This document shows, piece by piece, positions 14,138-24,073 of a stretch of 64,000 nt of DNA (the stretch's first letter is position 1; every line of letters starts with the position of its first letter). The notes below the pieces were generated by a model, which did not search any database, had not been told where the DNA came from, and saw only the letters and a program-made list of their open reading frames with translations. The position numbers and the translations under genes were made by a program. This DNA comes from Chitinophaga ginsengisoli (GTDB lineage: Bacteria; Bacteroidota; Bacteroidia; Chitinophagales; Chitinophagaceae): NCBI RefSeq assembly GCF_003014595.1, contig NZ_PYGK01000013.1, forward strand, positions 1-64,000, written 5' to 3'.

Positions 14138-16772
14138 ACTACATCCTGACAATACGTTGGAGGAAGTAACAGGTGATCTGGATGAGCTATATACAAAATG
14201 GTATAATCGTTCAGGTAAAACCCAGGCCACACTACGTTATCTTCTGAATGTAGTATCGGTTTTGCCGCCATTTGTACGCAGAAGAAACACAGATAAACAA
14301 TATTATCGACAGCCGGATAACCGGGCCACATTCAACTTAAAATCCATGATGATTCAGAATTATCTAAAAATCGCATTTCGGAGTTTGAAACGTCAAAAGG
14401 TATCAACCAGCATTAATATAATTGGTTTAGCTATCGGATTGGCTACCTGCATACTGATCATGCTTTATGTACAGGATGAATTATCGTATGACCGCTATAA
14501 TGAGAAGGCAGATCAAATTTTCCGGGTCGGACTCAAGGCGCGGTTAAACGGAGAGGACGTTGGTGGCCCCATGTTAGGCCCGAATGCGGCCCGGGACTTA
14601 CAACAGGAAATTCCCGAAATATTAAAAGCAACGCGCATGCTGAGGGGAGGTGAGTTTGTAAGCAACGGAACCAGTTCATTTAAAGAAGATAATCTGCTGT
14701 ATGCCGACTCAAATTTTTGTGAGGTGTTCACCATTCCATTTCTGAAAGGGGATCCGAAGCAGGCACTGACCGAGCCAAACACAGTGGTATTAACAGAAGA
14801 AACTGCACAGAAATACTTCGGCAATCAGAACCCGGTCGGGAAAGTCTTATTATTCAGCCGTGAAAAGACACCTCATCGAATTACAGGCGTGGTCAGAAAT
14901 GTACCCGCAAACGCTCATTTTCGGTTCGATATGCTGGTTTCCTCAACTGGTTATGACGAGCAGCATATAGGATGGATATATAGCATAAACTATTACACCT
15001 ACGTGCTGCTGCCTGAGAAATACAATTATAAACAGTTGGAGGCTAAAATTTCCCGGCTCGCTGAAAAACAGATTGGAGGTGAAGTGGAGGGATTTCTACA
15101 CCTCACCCCGAAACAATTTCGTGAGAGGGGTGATGATTTCGGGGTTTTTCTTCAGCCACTCACTAACATTCATTTATATTCCACATTCGGCGGAAATGAG
15201 TTAACTCCAGGAGGAAATATTCTATATGTATATGTACTTATAGCCATTGCGGCCTTTATGTTGCTGATAGCCTGCGTGAATTTCATGAATCTGTCAACGG
15301 CCACGGCAGTACGACGTTCACGCGAGATAGGGGTACGTAAAGTATTAGGTTCGGTAAAAAGGCAATTGCAGCAACAGTTTTTGATCGAATCGGTTCTACT
15401 GGCGATTGCCGCACTGATAGTCGGATTGCTGATTGTGGGCCTGTCTTTGCCCTTCTTTAATCAGTTGACAGGCAAGATACTTACGTTGAGTTTACTAACC
15501 AACCCATTCGTAGCCACTGGTTTAATAGTGGGGACTGTGTTGGTAGGACTGTTGGCAGGTAGCTATCCGGCTTTTTACCTGTCTTCGTTTAAACCTGTCG
15601 TGGTGTTGAAAGGACGGATTACAACCGGGCGCGGAAACTTTAAACTGCGAAGCGGTTTAGTAGCATTTCAGTTTTTTATCTCCATTTCGATGATCATTGC
15701 CACCGTTACCGCAGATCGGCAACTACGTTACATGCGAAGACAAAAAATTGGTTTCGATCGTGAACAGGTGCTGATCATTCATAATACACAAATGCTTAGC
15801 AATAACGAACCCCTGTTTCGGGATAAGATTATCCAATCTCCGCTGGCCATCACGGGAAGTATTTCGGGACAGGTACCCATTGGAAATTCGGCCCTCGATA
15901 ACAGTCCCGTAATGACCAGAGAAAATCCTGATAAAGCTGTAATGAGTCGGTTCTATAAAGTAGATAATGAGTATATTCCTACATTGGGGATGCACGTGGT
16001 GCTGGGGCGTAATTTTTCTAAAAATCTCTCTACCGATTCCTCGGCTGTTATTCTAAATGAAACGGCTGTACGGGCGTTAGGCTGGCAGCAGAACCCAATC
16101 GGAAAAGAGCTGATTGGTCACGTTGATGATAATGGCGTAAAAACATATTATCGGGTCATTGGAGTCGTAAGCGACTTCCATTTCGAATCCCTACGACAGA
16201 AGATTGGGCCTTTAGTCATGTTCCTGGGTGGGAATTCAGGCAACATCCTAGTCAAAACACGTCCTGGTAAACTTCCGGAGTTTCTCGCATCATTGAAACA
16301 GCAGTGGGAATCATTTTCGCCCGCAGCCCCTTTCTCCTATTCGTTTTTAGATGATCGGTTTAAACAGGTTTATCTCGGTGAACAAAAAATAGAACAGGTA
16401 TTGACGCTATTCTCTGGCCTGACTATCTTTATTGCCTGCTTAGGGTTATTCGGATTGGCGACCTACACTGCCGAACAGCGGACAAAAGAGATTGGCGTTC
16501 GGAAAGTGCTGGGCGCATCTGCCAGTAACGTTGTGGCGCTGCTTTCCCTGGATTTTCTCAAACCTATTGTGGTAGCATTGGTGCTGGCTTCCCCTGCGGC
16601 CTGGTGGGGTATGAATCAATGGCTGAAGGAATTTGCCTATAAGGTTACGGTTGACTGGTGGTTTTTTGCTCTGGCAGGATTATTGGCGATCGGGATTGCT
16701 TTGCTGACAGTGAGTTTTCAGAGTATCAAAGCCGCGCTGACGAATCCCATAAAAAGCTTACGTAGTGAATAG
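14088..16772 (+). CDS. MacB/FtsX-type ABC transporter permease with permease prefix domain
   Basis: An 894-residue permease. Residues 1-70 form the soluble prefix domain typical of Bacteroidota members (PPRWARWLLNRLHPDNTLEEV, GDLDELY, RSGKTQATLRYLLN). Two FtsX-like halves follow, each with an N-terminal membrane helix (near 105-125 and 520-545), a periplasmic MacB domain and three C-terminal helices (about 375-500 and 780-890) with the conserved RxxEIGVRKVLG and RTKEIGVRKVLGA loops. No ATPase gene is adjacent, so the ATPase partner is encoded elsewhere. The presumed promoter is sigma-54 dependent. Substrate unknown; relatives act in envelope stress and toxin or lipid traffic. Confidence 0.9.
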   Translation: MKSPVQPPRWARWLLNRLHPDNTLEEVTGDLDELYTKWYNRSGKTQATLRYLLNVVSVLPPFVRRRNTDKQYYRQPDNRATFNLKSMMIQNYLKIAFRSLKRQKVSTSINIIGLAIGLATCILIMLYVQDELSYDRYNEKADQIFRVGLKARLNGEDVGGPMLGPNAARDLQQEIPEILKATRMLRGGEFVSNGTSSFKEDNLLYADSNFCEVFTIPFLKGDPKQALTEPNTVVLTEETAQKYFGNQNPVGKVLLFSREKTPHRITGVVRNVPANAHFRFDMLVSSTGYDEQHIGWIYSINYYTYVLLPEKYNYKQLEAKISRLAEKQIGGEVEGFLHLTPKQFRERGDDFGVFLQPLTNIHLYSTFGGNELTPGGNILYVYVLIAIAAFMLLIACVNFMNLSTATAVRRSREIGVRKVLGSVKRQLQQQFLIESVLLAIAALIVGLLIVGLSLPFFNQLTGKILTLSLLTNPFVATGLIVGTVLVGLLAGSYPAFYLSSFKPVVVLKGRITTGRGNFKLRSGLVAFQFFISISMIIATVTADRQLRYMRRQKIGFDREQVLIIHNTQMLSNNEPLFRDKIIQSPLAITGSISGQVPIGNSALDNSPVMTRENPDKAVMSRFYKVDNEYIPTLGMHVVLGRNFSKNLSTDSSAVILNETAVRALGWQQNPIGKELIGHVDDNGVKTYYRVIGVVSDFHFESLRQKIGPLVMFLGGNSGNILVKTRPGKLPEFLASLKQQWESFSPAAPFSYSFLDDRFKQVYLGEQKIEQVLTLFSGLTIFIACLGLFGLATYTAEQRTKEIGVRKVLGASASNVVALLSLDFLKPIVVALVLASPAAWWGMNQWLKEFAYKVTVDWWFFALAGLLAIGIALLTVSFQSIKAALTNPIKSLRSE

Positions 16773-16814
16773 TAAATTCATTTGGTGATTTTGAGGAATG
16801 GGAAATTGAGATTG

Positions 16815-16852
16815 GAGTGGCAGAAATCCTACCGGGTAGGAATCTGCCACTC
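16815..16852. terminator. Bidirectional terminator hairpin between convergent genes
   Basis: GAGTGGCAGA (16815-16824) pairs with TCTGCCACTC (16843-16852), and an inner stem TCCTACC/GGTAGGA continues it. TTTT follows on the plus side. It sits between the permease and the minus-strand WGR gene. Confidence 0.75.
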
Positions 16853-16938
16853 TTTTACTATCCAGATAATGATCACATTTAAAAAGCAAATGATTGCTTT
16901 CTTATCTTCCTGTGGAAGAGATTATATTGTCATACAAA

Positions 16939-19900
16939 TCAGGATTGATTTATTAACCATTCCTGGTAATCTGCATTAGCTTTAAAGTCTTTAAAATCCT
17001 CAAAGTCCGGTGCCAGGGCCAATGTTCTTTTTACTATTTTGTAGGCCTCCTCTTTTTGTTCCATCTTCAGTAATATCCTCACCTGGGTATCGTAGATAAA
17101 GTAATGATGTTCTGTTGATACAAATTCGACTGCCTTTGCTATGATATCCAGTGCCTTTTCGAGATCTTTTTTCTTGTCATAGATCTCATACATCTGCCAT
17201 GCTACTGCATTTGCAACAATACGGATTACTTCTTTATGGAATGCACCCATATCTGTAAAATGCCAGATTATAGAAGGTATCAGTGCCAGTGTTTTTAAAC
17301 CTTGTTGAATAGCAGCCTGGTTCAGCTCCAGCAACCCTTCTTTTGAGTAAGCGGCTTTATGGAATGAATTCAGGTAGTTGTAAGCATACATCTTTCCATA
17401 GTTTGCATACAACAGGTTATATTCATCTACAACTTTTCCTGAACTAAAAAAATCAAGTACCTGATCATACATACGTAATGACGCACGTAATTTCTTTACA
17501 TCATCCTTTGCATTCATCAATACATTGGCCTCTTTCATTAAAGTATTCATGGCCTGCCACAGTTTCACATCTTCTGTATCCGCTGCGTCATTTTCCGGAC
17601 GGTTATCACGGAAATCAATGGTACATCCAGGAAGGCTACGGTTCAGTTTTAAACGTTCGGCAGTTGAAAGACGGTTATAACGAAGGTTCAGGAACTGCAG
17701 GTGTGTCATGGTGTGAATCTCGTCTGGCAAGCTGGCCAGATCATTAAAAGAGAGATCCAGTACCCGCAGGTTTTTCAGGTTTGAAATGCCTTCCAGATGC
17801 TCCGCTTTCAGGGCTTCCCGCACAATACCTTTCCGTCCATCGCCATATATTGCGTTAGGAACAATCTCACTAACTGCTGCATCAAAGGCTTTAAACCTTT
17901 CAGGATCATGTGCAAGGTTAGTCCTGATACTTTCAAACTGATCCTTCTTGATAAAGGCTTCTTTTCTTATCCCATGCCTGTCGATATACAATTCTTCCAG
18001 GCTCGTGATGGTAAAGAATGATTTTATGATGCGCTGTTTCGGACAGGGACGGGTCGTATTAGAGATCAATCCATCTCCGTGCAGTATTTTCAGGTTCTTT
18101 AGCTTAGACAGATCCGGCAATTCATTCAGGTAACATAAGCTGGCATCCAGATCAAGTTCTTCCAGTTTTTCAAGCTGCAGAAAGCTGTCCGGAATGGTTT
18201 TGATTGACACCGAACGCATGAACAATTTTCTAAGCCCTGTCAGCTGTGTAATTTCCACCGGAAAATCAATGGGAGCCGGTCCGGAACAATCAGCACAATC
18301 CAGTTCTTCCAGCTCTTTCAGACCTTCAACAGATGCCGGAAATCCAAACCCTGCATTGCTGGAAATATCCAGTATCCTGAGTGCGGATGCTTGATTAATA
18401 CTCTCCGGTAGTTTCAAATCCCAGTTCTGTGATACGTCTAATGCACGCAATTTCTTCAGATCACCTATTTCATCCGGTAATTGTGTCAATCCACATTTCT
18501 GAAGATGTAATTCTTCGAGATCAGATAACTCTTTAATAGAAGAAGGTACACTTCCAATGGCATTATCATTCAGGATTAGCTTTTTGAGAGAAGGAACCTT
18601 TGTCAGTGTACGAGGGAATTCTTTCAGTTTCTTACTGGTAAGATCCAATTCTTCAATCAGCTCATTATTGCTTCCAAGTTGCGCTAATTCATCCTCTATT
18701 ATCAACCGGGCAGGACGCGCTCCCTTTTTCAAAGGAGATTTACCCCCTTTTAACAATTGTATAAAATTCCGTATAGCAAATGCTCCCTTTTCGTTATAAA
18801 CATCGGCGACCATGATCCTTTCAAAATCCTTTACGGTATAATCATACTCGAAAAAGTCATCGTAATCTCCATAATAATTAATGATCGTAGCTCCTTCAGG
18901 CCTCAGTAATGACTGATGATCTGAGTTAAGGATATAAGGTACTCTTGTTTTCCCTTCAATGTCAATCATGCCATGATTATAATTGCCATTCAATGCATAT
19001 TTAATATCGGCATCACCGGTAATGTGAATGAATTCATCATAACTGTGTAAGACATCACATGTAACATTGCCCAGTACCAGTAAAAAAGGATAATTTTCGT
19101 CTGATGGTTGGATTGTACCTGCCACTGTAAGATTACCATTGATGAGCAACAATGAATCTGATGTATCGGTATCTTCGCCAAGTGCTTCGAGTGTACCTAC
19201 TGTCCAGTCATGGTTCAGATCTCCATCAATATAAACATCTCCATCCATGAAAATTACTTTCTGAAAACCCATTTCATCAAAGGAATCATACAGGCTCAGA
19301 TCAAACTTTTCTTTTGCTTGTGCTTCCGTAATCAGCTGCGGCACTGCAGATATTTTATCAGCAATTGACGCTGATAAAATGGGCAGGTATTCAGGCTTAA
19401 CAATATGTTTGCCTTCGGTGATATATTCAATTACAAGATCACTGTTACTGTAATCCTCATTATTAATCAGTTCTTCCAGCAAAGGTTCTGTTGTTCCAAA
19501 ATCTGCTTCTGCGCCTTCTACTTCACCCGTATCTATGATCAATCCCTGTACATCTCCTTTAAACACAAAATGATGATCCTCTGCAAAGATCGTTTTGGCC
19601 TCTGCATTACCCGCTACTGTCAGACGGCCATGATTATAGTAGCCATAGATAGTTTGTTCAACAATAAGGTTTCCTTTAATATAAAATTCACCTCCTCCTT
19701 TACAAAGGTTCTTAGCCTTTACATTGCCGGTTACAAAGAATGCCGGACCTGAATCCATCTCTGTTTGAAGAATCCCCCCCTTTACCGTCAGGTCACCATC
19801 AACAATAATTCCATAGGTATCGATCGGCCAGCAGAGCGCTTCTATATCCAAATTTCCCTCAAATTCCAGATTACCTTCCACCAATATATAATTGCATTCA

Positions 19901-20205
19901 TTGCCAAATCCACCTTCAATGTATTTGGAAAACTTAAAGCGTTTTTTTGCTTCTTTCTCTGTGATCAATGTGTATGGAAAAGCTATTGCCTGTTGCTTTT
20001 TAATCTCCGTGTACCCCTTTTTTGTTTTTTCCTTTACCAGTTTATCATATTCTTTCTGAGCTGCGGCGTCATCACTGAATTCTTTTTCTGTTGCTTTACC
20101 ATCTGTCCCTATTTTTCCGTAGCGGGTTTTTACAATGTTATTCTCCAGGGTTATTTCCCAAAATTTAGAAGAGGTCTCGTCAATCAATTCAAAATACTGT
20201 GTCAT
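16939..20205 (-). CDS. WGR domain, bactofilin-like repeats, leucine-rich repeats and TPR-like tail
   Basis: A 1088-residue multidomain protein without signal peptide. Residues 1-75 are a WGR domain (YFELIDETSSKFWEITL, VKTRYGKIGTDG), found in nucleic-acid-related proteins and MolR. Residues about 90-300 and 300-470 are two similar beta-solenoid-like units rich in NGNLTVAG / DGDLTVKG / YNHG phrases, recalling polymer-forming (bactofilin-type) folds. About ten leucine-rich repeats follow (about 515-740 and 815-870; for example LEELHLQKCGLTQLPDEI). The last 200 residues are helical, with TPR character. No catalytic motif is visible. The parts suggest a scaffold. It is probably co-transcribed with the upstream propeller-like gene, 109 bp away. 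Confidence 0.8.
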   Translation of the reverse strand: MTQYFELIDETSSKFWEITLENNIVKTRYGKIGTDGKATEKEFSDDAAAQKEYDKLVKEKTKKGYTEIKKQQAIAFPYTLITEKEAKKRFKFSKYIEGGFGNECNYILVEGNLEFEGNLDIEALCWPIDTYGIIVDGDLTVKGGILQTEMDSGPAFFVTGNVKAKNLCKGGGEFYIKGNLIVEQTIYGYYNHGRLTVAGNAEAKTIFAEDHHFVFKGDVQGLIIDTGEVEGAEADFGTTEPLLEELINNEDYSNSDLVIEYITEGKHIVKPEYLPILSASIADKISAVPQLITEAQAKEKFDLSLYDSFDEMGFQKVIFMDGDVYIDGDLNHDWTVGTLEALGEDTDTSDSLLLINGNLTVAGTIQPSDENYPFLLVLGNVTCDVLHSYDEFIHITGDADIKYALNGNYNHGMIDIEGKTRVPYILNSDHQSLLRPEGATIINYYGDYDDFFEYDYTVKDFERIMVADVYNEKGAFAIRNFIQLLKGGKSPLKKGARPARLIIEDELAQLGSNNELIEELDLTSKKLKEFPRTLTKVPSLKKLILNDNAIGSVPSSIKELSDLEELHLQKCGLTQLPDEIGDLKKLRALDVSQNWDLKLPESINQASALRILDISSNAGFGFPASVEGLKELEELDCADCSGPAPIDFPVEITQLTGLRKLFMRSVSIKTIPDSFLQLEKLEELDLDASLCYLNELPDLSKLKNLKILHGDGLISNTTRPCPKQRIIKSFFTITSLEELYIDRHGIRKEAFIKKDQFESIRTNLAHDPERFKAFDAAVSEIVPNAIYGDGRKGIVREALKAEHLEGISNLKNLRVLDLSFNDLASLPDEIHTMTHLQFLNLRYNRLSTAERLKLNRSLPGCTIDFRDNRPENDAADTEDVKLWQAMNTLMKEANVLMNAKDDVKKLRASLRMYDQVLDFFSSGKVVDEYNLLYANYGKMYAYNYLNSFHKAAYSKEGLLELNQAAIQQGLKTLALIPSIIWHFTDMGAFHKEVIRIVANAVAWQMYEIYDKKKDLEKALDIIAKAVEFVSTEHHYFIYDTQVRILLKMEQKEEAYKIVKRTLALAPDFEDFKDFKANADYQEWLINQS

Positions 20206-20314
20206 TCAATGCAGGTTTTTAATACTTTATGGATTATTTTTCCGGTGTTAATTTCAGGTTCCAACAATACTTTCCAGTTGATACAACTGGATAGACAGGC
20301 TTCCTCTTTCCATG

Positions 20315-21685
20315 TTACCAGATCTTCGGGTGCTGTCCCTTAAAGAATAAATATCTTTTTACGTCTTTGTAAGCCGTGTTGGTGATAGAATAGTGATCCG
20401 GTCTTTTTTCGGCCTTGTTGTCCACACTACGAAATATCTGATTATCAGGAAATAAGGGGTCACAATCATAAATAATGACCTGACCGCTATAACTCGCCAC
20501 TACCAGTTTCTTTTGGTCAAATTCCATGTCCATCACAGTTCCTCCCACATACAGATACCCATGCTGTGCGCCGTCGATTCCTTTAAACCAAATATACCCA
20601 TCATTAGTTCCTAAGGCATATCCCCAGGTATAGTTAGCTGCTGAAAACACCCATTTCCTGGTATCCACATAGTTCAGTGTATCATCGGCATCATAACCCG
20701 AAGCTTCAAAACCAGGGGTAACATTTTTAATTGGTAACGAAAGAGAGGCACTACCTCCAAAATGACAGGAGCATAACAATACCTGGGGACCATCATTAAC
20801 TCCTCCCTTATCCTTTACTTTATAGTTGAACTTAGCCAGGTTAGGATAAGATGAACGGGGTTCTACTGTTGCTACAGTTGTCCATACGCCATCTATTTCT
20901 TCTAATAATAAATGACTGGAGGACTGAGAACCTACTATTATATATTTTTCATCCGGTGATACATCTATATGAGGATAATCATGCCTGAAAGTATACCCTT
21001 CTTCTTCCGCCTCTTTATTCTCAGTTTCAATAAGAGTTGATCCTGAATCATCTATAATAAATATACCTACTGCAGTTGCCATAGCTATCCGCTGACCGGA
21101 AGGGAATACCACCAGCTGATGAATCCCGAAATCTGTCAGGCTTAAATCCGCCAGACCATCTTTTACTGTGGCATATTTTTCACCATAGCTTTTCGGAGGA
21201 GCCAGTGTTTTAATAACAGGACCATCCCAGCCTTCTGTGATCTCTATTTTGTCCGGGTATGCTTTTGCGAAGTATTTTTTGTCGGCCGACTTCCCAAACA
21301 TGAAAATATTATCCAGCATCACATAGTCGTTACCATTTATTATATACATGTATTGTTCCTGGTGCCATTCCCCTACGGTCACTATCAACCGGTTATCGGG
21401 TAATATTGTTGCCTGGCTCACGCAGGCAGCTATACCATTCCAGTCCATCGGATCATTATCCGGAGGAAACAGCCTTCTGAGTTCTTCCTGTTTCCCCTGT
21501 TCATTAAAAGCGATGATCTGATCCAGTACATATGGTGCCATGTCCTTTCGGGTTTCTTCCGGGCAGGAGGTTTCCGGCTGCTTTTTATCTATATAAATGA
21601 TATCCAGCCAGTTATTTAATTTGTCTTTATAGGCTTTTCCCTCAGTGATCCATCGTTGTGAGGCTTCTTCTACAGTTTTAAACAT
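20315..21685 (-). CDS. Uncharacterised beta-propeller-like protein
   Basis: About 456 residues from MFKTVEEASQRWITEG at 21685; an in-frame ATG at 21853 would add 56 residues of non-coding character, so it is rejected (MLMFK at 21691 is an alternative). The first 100 residues are helical. The rest has repeated strands like those of WD40-type propellers: RLIVTVGEWHQEQYMYIING, HIDVSPDEKYIIVGSQS, DMEFDQKKLVVASYSGQVIIYD. There is no signal peptide. The gene lies just upstream of the WGR-LRR gene on the same strand, so the products may interact. I recognise no named family. Confidence 0.6.
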   Translation of the reverse strand: MFKTVEEASQRWITEGKAYKDKLNNWLDIIYIDKKQPETSCPEETRKDMAPYVLDQIIAFNEQGKQEELRRLFPPDNDPMDWNGIAACVSQATILPDNRLIVTVGEWHQEQYMYIINGNDYVMLDNIFMFGKSADKKYFAKAYPDKIEITEGWDGPVIKTLAPPKSYGEKYATVKDGLADLSLTDFGIHQLVVFPSGQRIAMATAVGIFIIDDSGSTLIETENKEAEEEGYTFRHDYPHIDVSPDEKYIIVGSQSSSHLLLEEIDGVWTTVATVEPRSSYPNLAKFNYKVKDKGGVNDGPQVLLCSCHFGGSASLSLPIKNVTPGFEASGYDADDTLNYVDTRKWVFSAANYTWGYALGTNDGYIWFKGIDGAQHGYLYVGGTVMDMEFDQKKLVVASYSGQVIIYDCDPLFPDNQIFRSVDNKAEKRPDHYSITNTAYKDVKRYLFFKGQHPKIW

Positions 21686-21778
21686 CAGCATTAGAATTTC
21701 ATGTTTATAATATATAAATTGTATATATAATATATGATCAAAAATATGCCCTGAAATCCTATAACGTGAACAATTGAC

Positions 21779-21821
21779 TACTACAAATGCTCTACATATT
21801 GATAAAATGCGTACTACAAAT
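21779..21821. promoter_or_regulatory. Paired direct repeats in a divergent promoter region
   Basis: TACTACAAAT occurs at 21779-21788 and again at 21812-21821, 33 bp apart (three helical turns), between the divergent starts at 21685 and 21861. A candidate regulator site shared by the two units. Confidence 0.35.
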
Positions 21822-21833
21822 ACCCTGCAACTG

Positions 21834-21841
21834 TAAATTTG
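21834..21841 (+). promoter_or_regulatory. Candidate -7 element (TAAATTTG)
   Basis: TAAATTTG fits TAnnTTTG and ends 19 bp before the ATG at 21861. A good -33 TTG at the standard spacing was not found. Confidence 0.4.
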
Positions 21842-21860
21842 CAGCCAATCCATTTATCAC

Positions 21861-23720
21861 ATGAGCCACAAAATCAATCGAATAAGTGTTTTTGTCCTTT
21901 TATTCTGTATACAATCTGTAGTTACACAGGCCCAGAGAATTGCCGACTCACTCAATACTATATTATTACAAAAGGACTTACCCACGGAAAACCGTGTGAT
22001 GACCATGGGGCTGTTAGCAAAAGCCCTATCGACAACCGATGCCAAAAAAGCACTGGAAATTGGTCTGCAAACCTTGCAACTAAGCCGTACTTTACCTGAT
22101 CTTCAGTACAGGGTTTTTGCCTTTGGTACCCTCACCAATTTATATTACAGGACTGATGATATGCCAAAAGCCCAGATAGTATCAGACAGCGCCTTGTGGT
22201 ATGCCGGCAAAACTACCAGCAGGGAGATGAAAGGTTTTGCATGGTTCAAAAAGGCCTGGCTGGAAACGCTCCTGGGGAAACCCAAAGAGTCTATGCAAAG
22301 CTCTCTGGAAGCATTAAAATACCTGGAAGGAACTGACGCCTATAGTTATCAATTCAGTGTTTATTATAACATAGCAGGGATCTATTCCGAATGGAATGAT
22401 CTGCCTGCCAAAAAGAAATATGCACTATTAGCTGTACAGGCAGCAGAGAAAAGTGGTGATTTTGATAACCTGCTGATGGCCGAGCAAGGCATGGCTGCAT
22501 ACTACCATTACTGCTATAAGCAAAACAAGAAAAATACAGTGCTCCTGGATTCGTCCCTCTTTCATAATCATAAAGCCATCAACCTTTATTACACGCAGAA
22601 ACAACGGATCACTCTCAAGAGCACCATGGCTATCATTGCATTAAATACAGCTAATCTGTATCAATCCTATTTTCCCGCCAGCTATAAAGACAGCGTTTTT
22701 CACTATCTCAACATGTCCCTTAAAATAGGACTGGAAACCAAGCATATTGATGTTATTTCAAACTGTTATGGCATGATGAGTGATCTCGAAATAGAAAGAG
22801 GTAACTATCAGAAAGCGGAGGCCTTATTGGATTCAGGATTAGTTGTGCTACGTGCTGATAGCGTCAGTAACCTCCACACTATGGTGCAGTTCATGATGGC
22901 CTTATCAAACCTGGCTGAGAAAAAGGGAGATAAAACGGCTGCCCTCAAATACTATAAAGAATATCACAGAAAATTTGAGGAATTATTCGATGCTGAAAAA
23001 CTGGCTATTACCAAGCAATTAGATGTTCAATATCAATCAGAAAAAAATGAAGCCGCTTTAAAATCACTCAGACAGACAGCTGCCCTGAACAAGAAACTAA
23101 ACTACCTCTACATATTCCTGACAATAGTGGCCAGTATAGCTTTACTACTGCTCTTCGGATCTTATCACTTCCGGCTAAAAGCAACCCGTCATCAGCAACA
23201 ATTACTGGAAAAAGAGAAGGAAGATGCGGAATTACGTGTGCGCTTAAAGGAAGAAGAGGCTATGCGTTTAATGGCAGAACAGCAATTATTACAGGAACGG
23301 CAGGATCGTTTACAGAAAGATCTGCTGGCCGGCAGCTTGCAGGTGGAGCAAAAAGATGAACTGTTACAGGCGGTTCAAAAGAAGATTGAAGAGAGTAAAA
23401 GTCGTGACAACGTTCTGAGACAAATTAATCAGATCATTGATCAGAATAAACGGATAGATGATACCATCGGTGCCTATAAAGCAGACTTCGACAATATAAA
23501 TCCGGAGTTCTTTGAGAAGTTAAAGGAAAAGTCAGCTAACTCTTTGTCAAGATTAGATCTTAAACATTGTTCCTATATATCCATCGGATTAACCAATAAA
23601 GAAATCGCCCAACGATTGGGTATTGCGCCTAAAAGTATCCTGATGGCACGTTATCGCATCAAGCTAAAACTGGGACTGGGCAAAGAAATAGATCTCGACG
23701 AATATATAAGAACGTTGTAA
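21861..23720 (+). CDS. TPR-containing membrane regulator with LuxR-type HTH
   Basis: A 619-residue protein. A signal sequence (about 1-24, ending TQAQ) leads to about 360 residues of TPR-like helices in the periplasm, a single membrane helix near 412-433 (LNYLYIFLTIVASIALLLLF), a charged coiled coil (about 440-525) and a C-terminal helix-turn-helix resembling the LuxR/GerE domain (about 555-619, GLTNKEIAQRLGIAPKSILMARYRIKLKL). Bacteroidota use this layout to couple an envelope signal to transcription without phosphorelay. It diverges from the propeller/WGR genes and may regulate them. A strong terminator follows at 23809. Confidence 0.85.
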   Translation: MSHKINRISVFVLLFCIQSVVTQAQRIADSLNTILLQKDLPTENRVMTMGLLAKALSTTDAKKALEIGLQTLQLSRTLPDLQYRVFAFGTLTNLYYRTDDMPKAQIVSDSALWYAGKTTSREMKGFAWFKKAWLETLLGKPKESMQSSLEALKYLEGTDAYSYQFSVYYNIAGIYSEWNDLPAKKKYALLAVQAAEKSGDFDNLLMAEQGMAAYYHYCYKQNKKNTVLLDSSLFHNHKAINLYYTQKQRITLKSTMAIIALNTANLYQSYFPASYKDSVFHYLNMSLKIGLETKHIDVISNCYGMMSDLEIERGNYQKAEALLDSGLVVLRADSVSNLHTMVQFMMALSNLAEKKGDKTAALKYYKEYHRKFEELFDAEKLAITKQLDVQYQSEKNEAALKSLRQTAALNKKLNYLYIFLTIVASIALLLLFGSYHFRLKATRHQQQLLEKEKEDAELRVRLKEEEAMRLMAEQQLLQERQDRLQKDLLAGSLQVEQKDELLQAVQKKIEESKSRDNVLRQINQIIDQNKRIDDTIGAYKADFDNINPEFFEKLKEKSANSLSRLDLKHCSYISIGLTNKEIAQRLGIAPKSILMARYRIKLKLGLGKEIDLDEYIRTL

Positions 23721-23808
23721 TAAATACCTTATAACTTCACCCATCCTAAACTTCCTCCGACGCTGTCGCATTTGCAATTTAAACAGCCTCTCCCACCCCG
23801 CAAGCTTT

Positions 23809-23842
23809 AAGCCTCCAAGTCTAAAGATTTGGAGGCTTTTTT
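23809..23842 (+). terminator. Intrinsic terminator of the TPR-LuxR gene
   Basis: AAGCCTCCAA (23809-23818) pairs perfectly with TTGGAGGCTT (23829-23838) around a 10-base loop, followed by a run of Ts. Confidence 0.9.
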
Positions 23843-23911
23843 CGTATGGTTCCCCCTTTCTCCAGTGCCCGAAGTACTTTCTATCGGCTTAGGATAAACT
23901 TATCAAAAAGC

Positions 23912-23944
23912 TATTAAAAGGATACTAAAAGGATATTAAAAGGG
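23912..23944 (+). repeat. Three tandem 11-bp direct repeats
   Basis: TATTAAAAGGA, TACTAAAAGGA and TATTAAAAGGG follow one another without gap. An 11-bp period puts the units on one helix face, as in an array of regulator sites. They lie 130 bp upstream of the gene at 24074. An imperfect dyad (CTAAATA...TATTTAG, 23978-24004) follows. The remainder of the 23721-24073 interval holds the preceding terminator and nothing else recognised. Confidence 0.55.
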
Positions 23945-24073
23945 TATTTATATATCAAATCGATATTGAAGTGACCTCTAAATACCATTTTGGTGCCTAT
24001 TTAGTAAGTTCTTCGTATATTAGAGATACTGAGACAGTAAACTTGTAATCTATAACCTCAAAAAACCTTTTTT

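Noticed and set aside
17478-19752. Plus-strand open frames opposite the WGR-LRR gene
   Set aside because: They are antisense to a long, clearly structured protein and have no recognisable features.
21686-21853. Upstream extension of the propeller-like protein
   Set aside because: AT-rich, shares the divergent promoter region and contains no conserved character.
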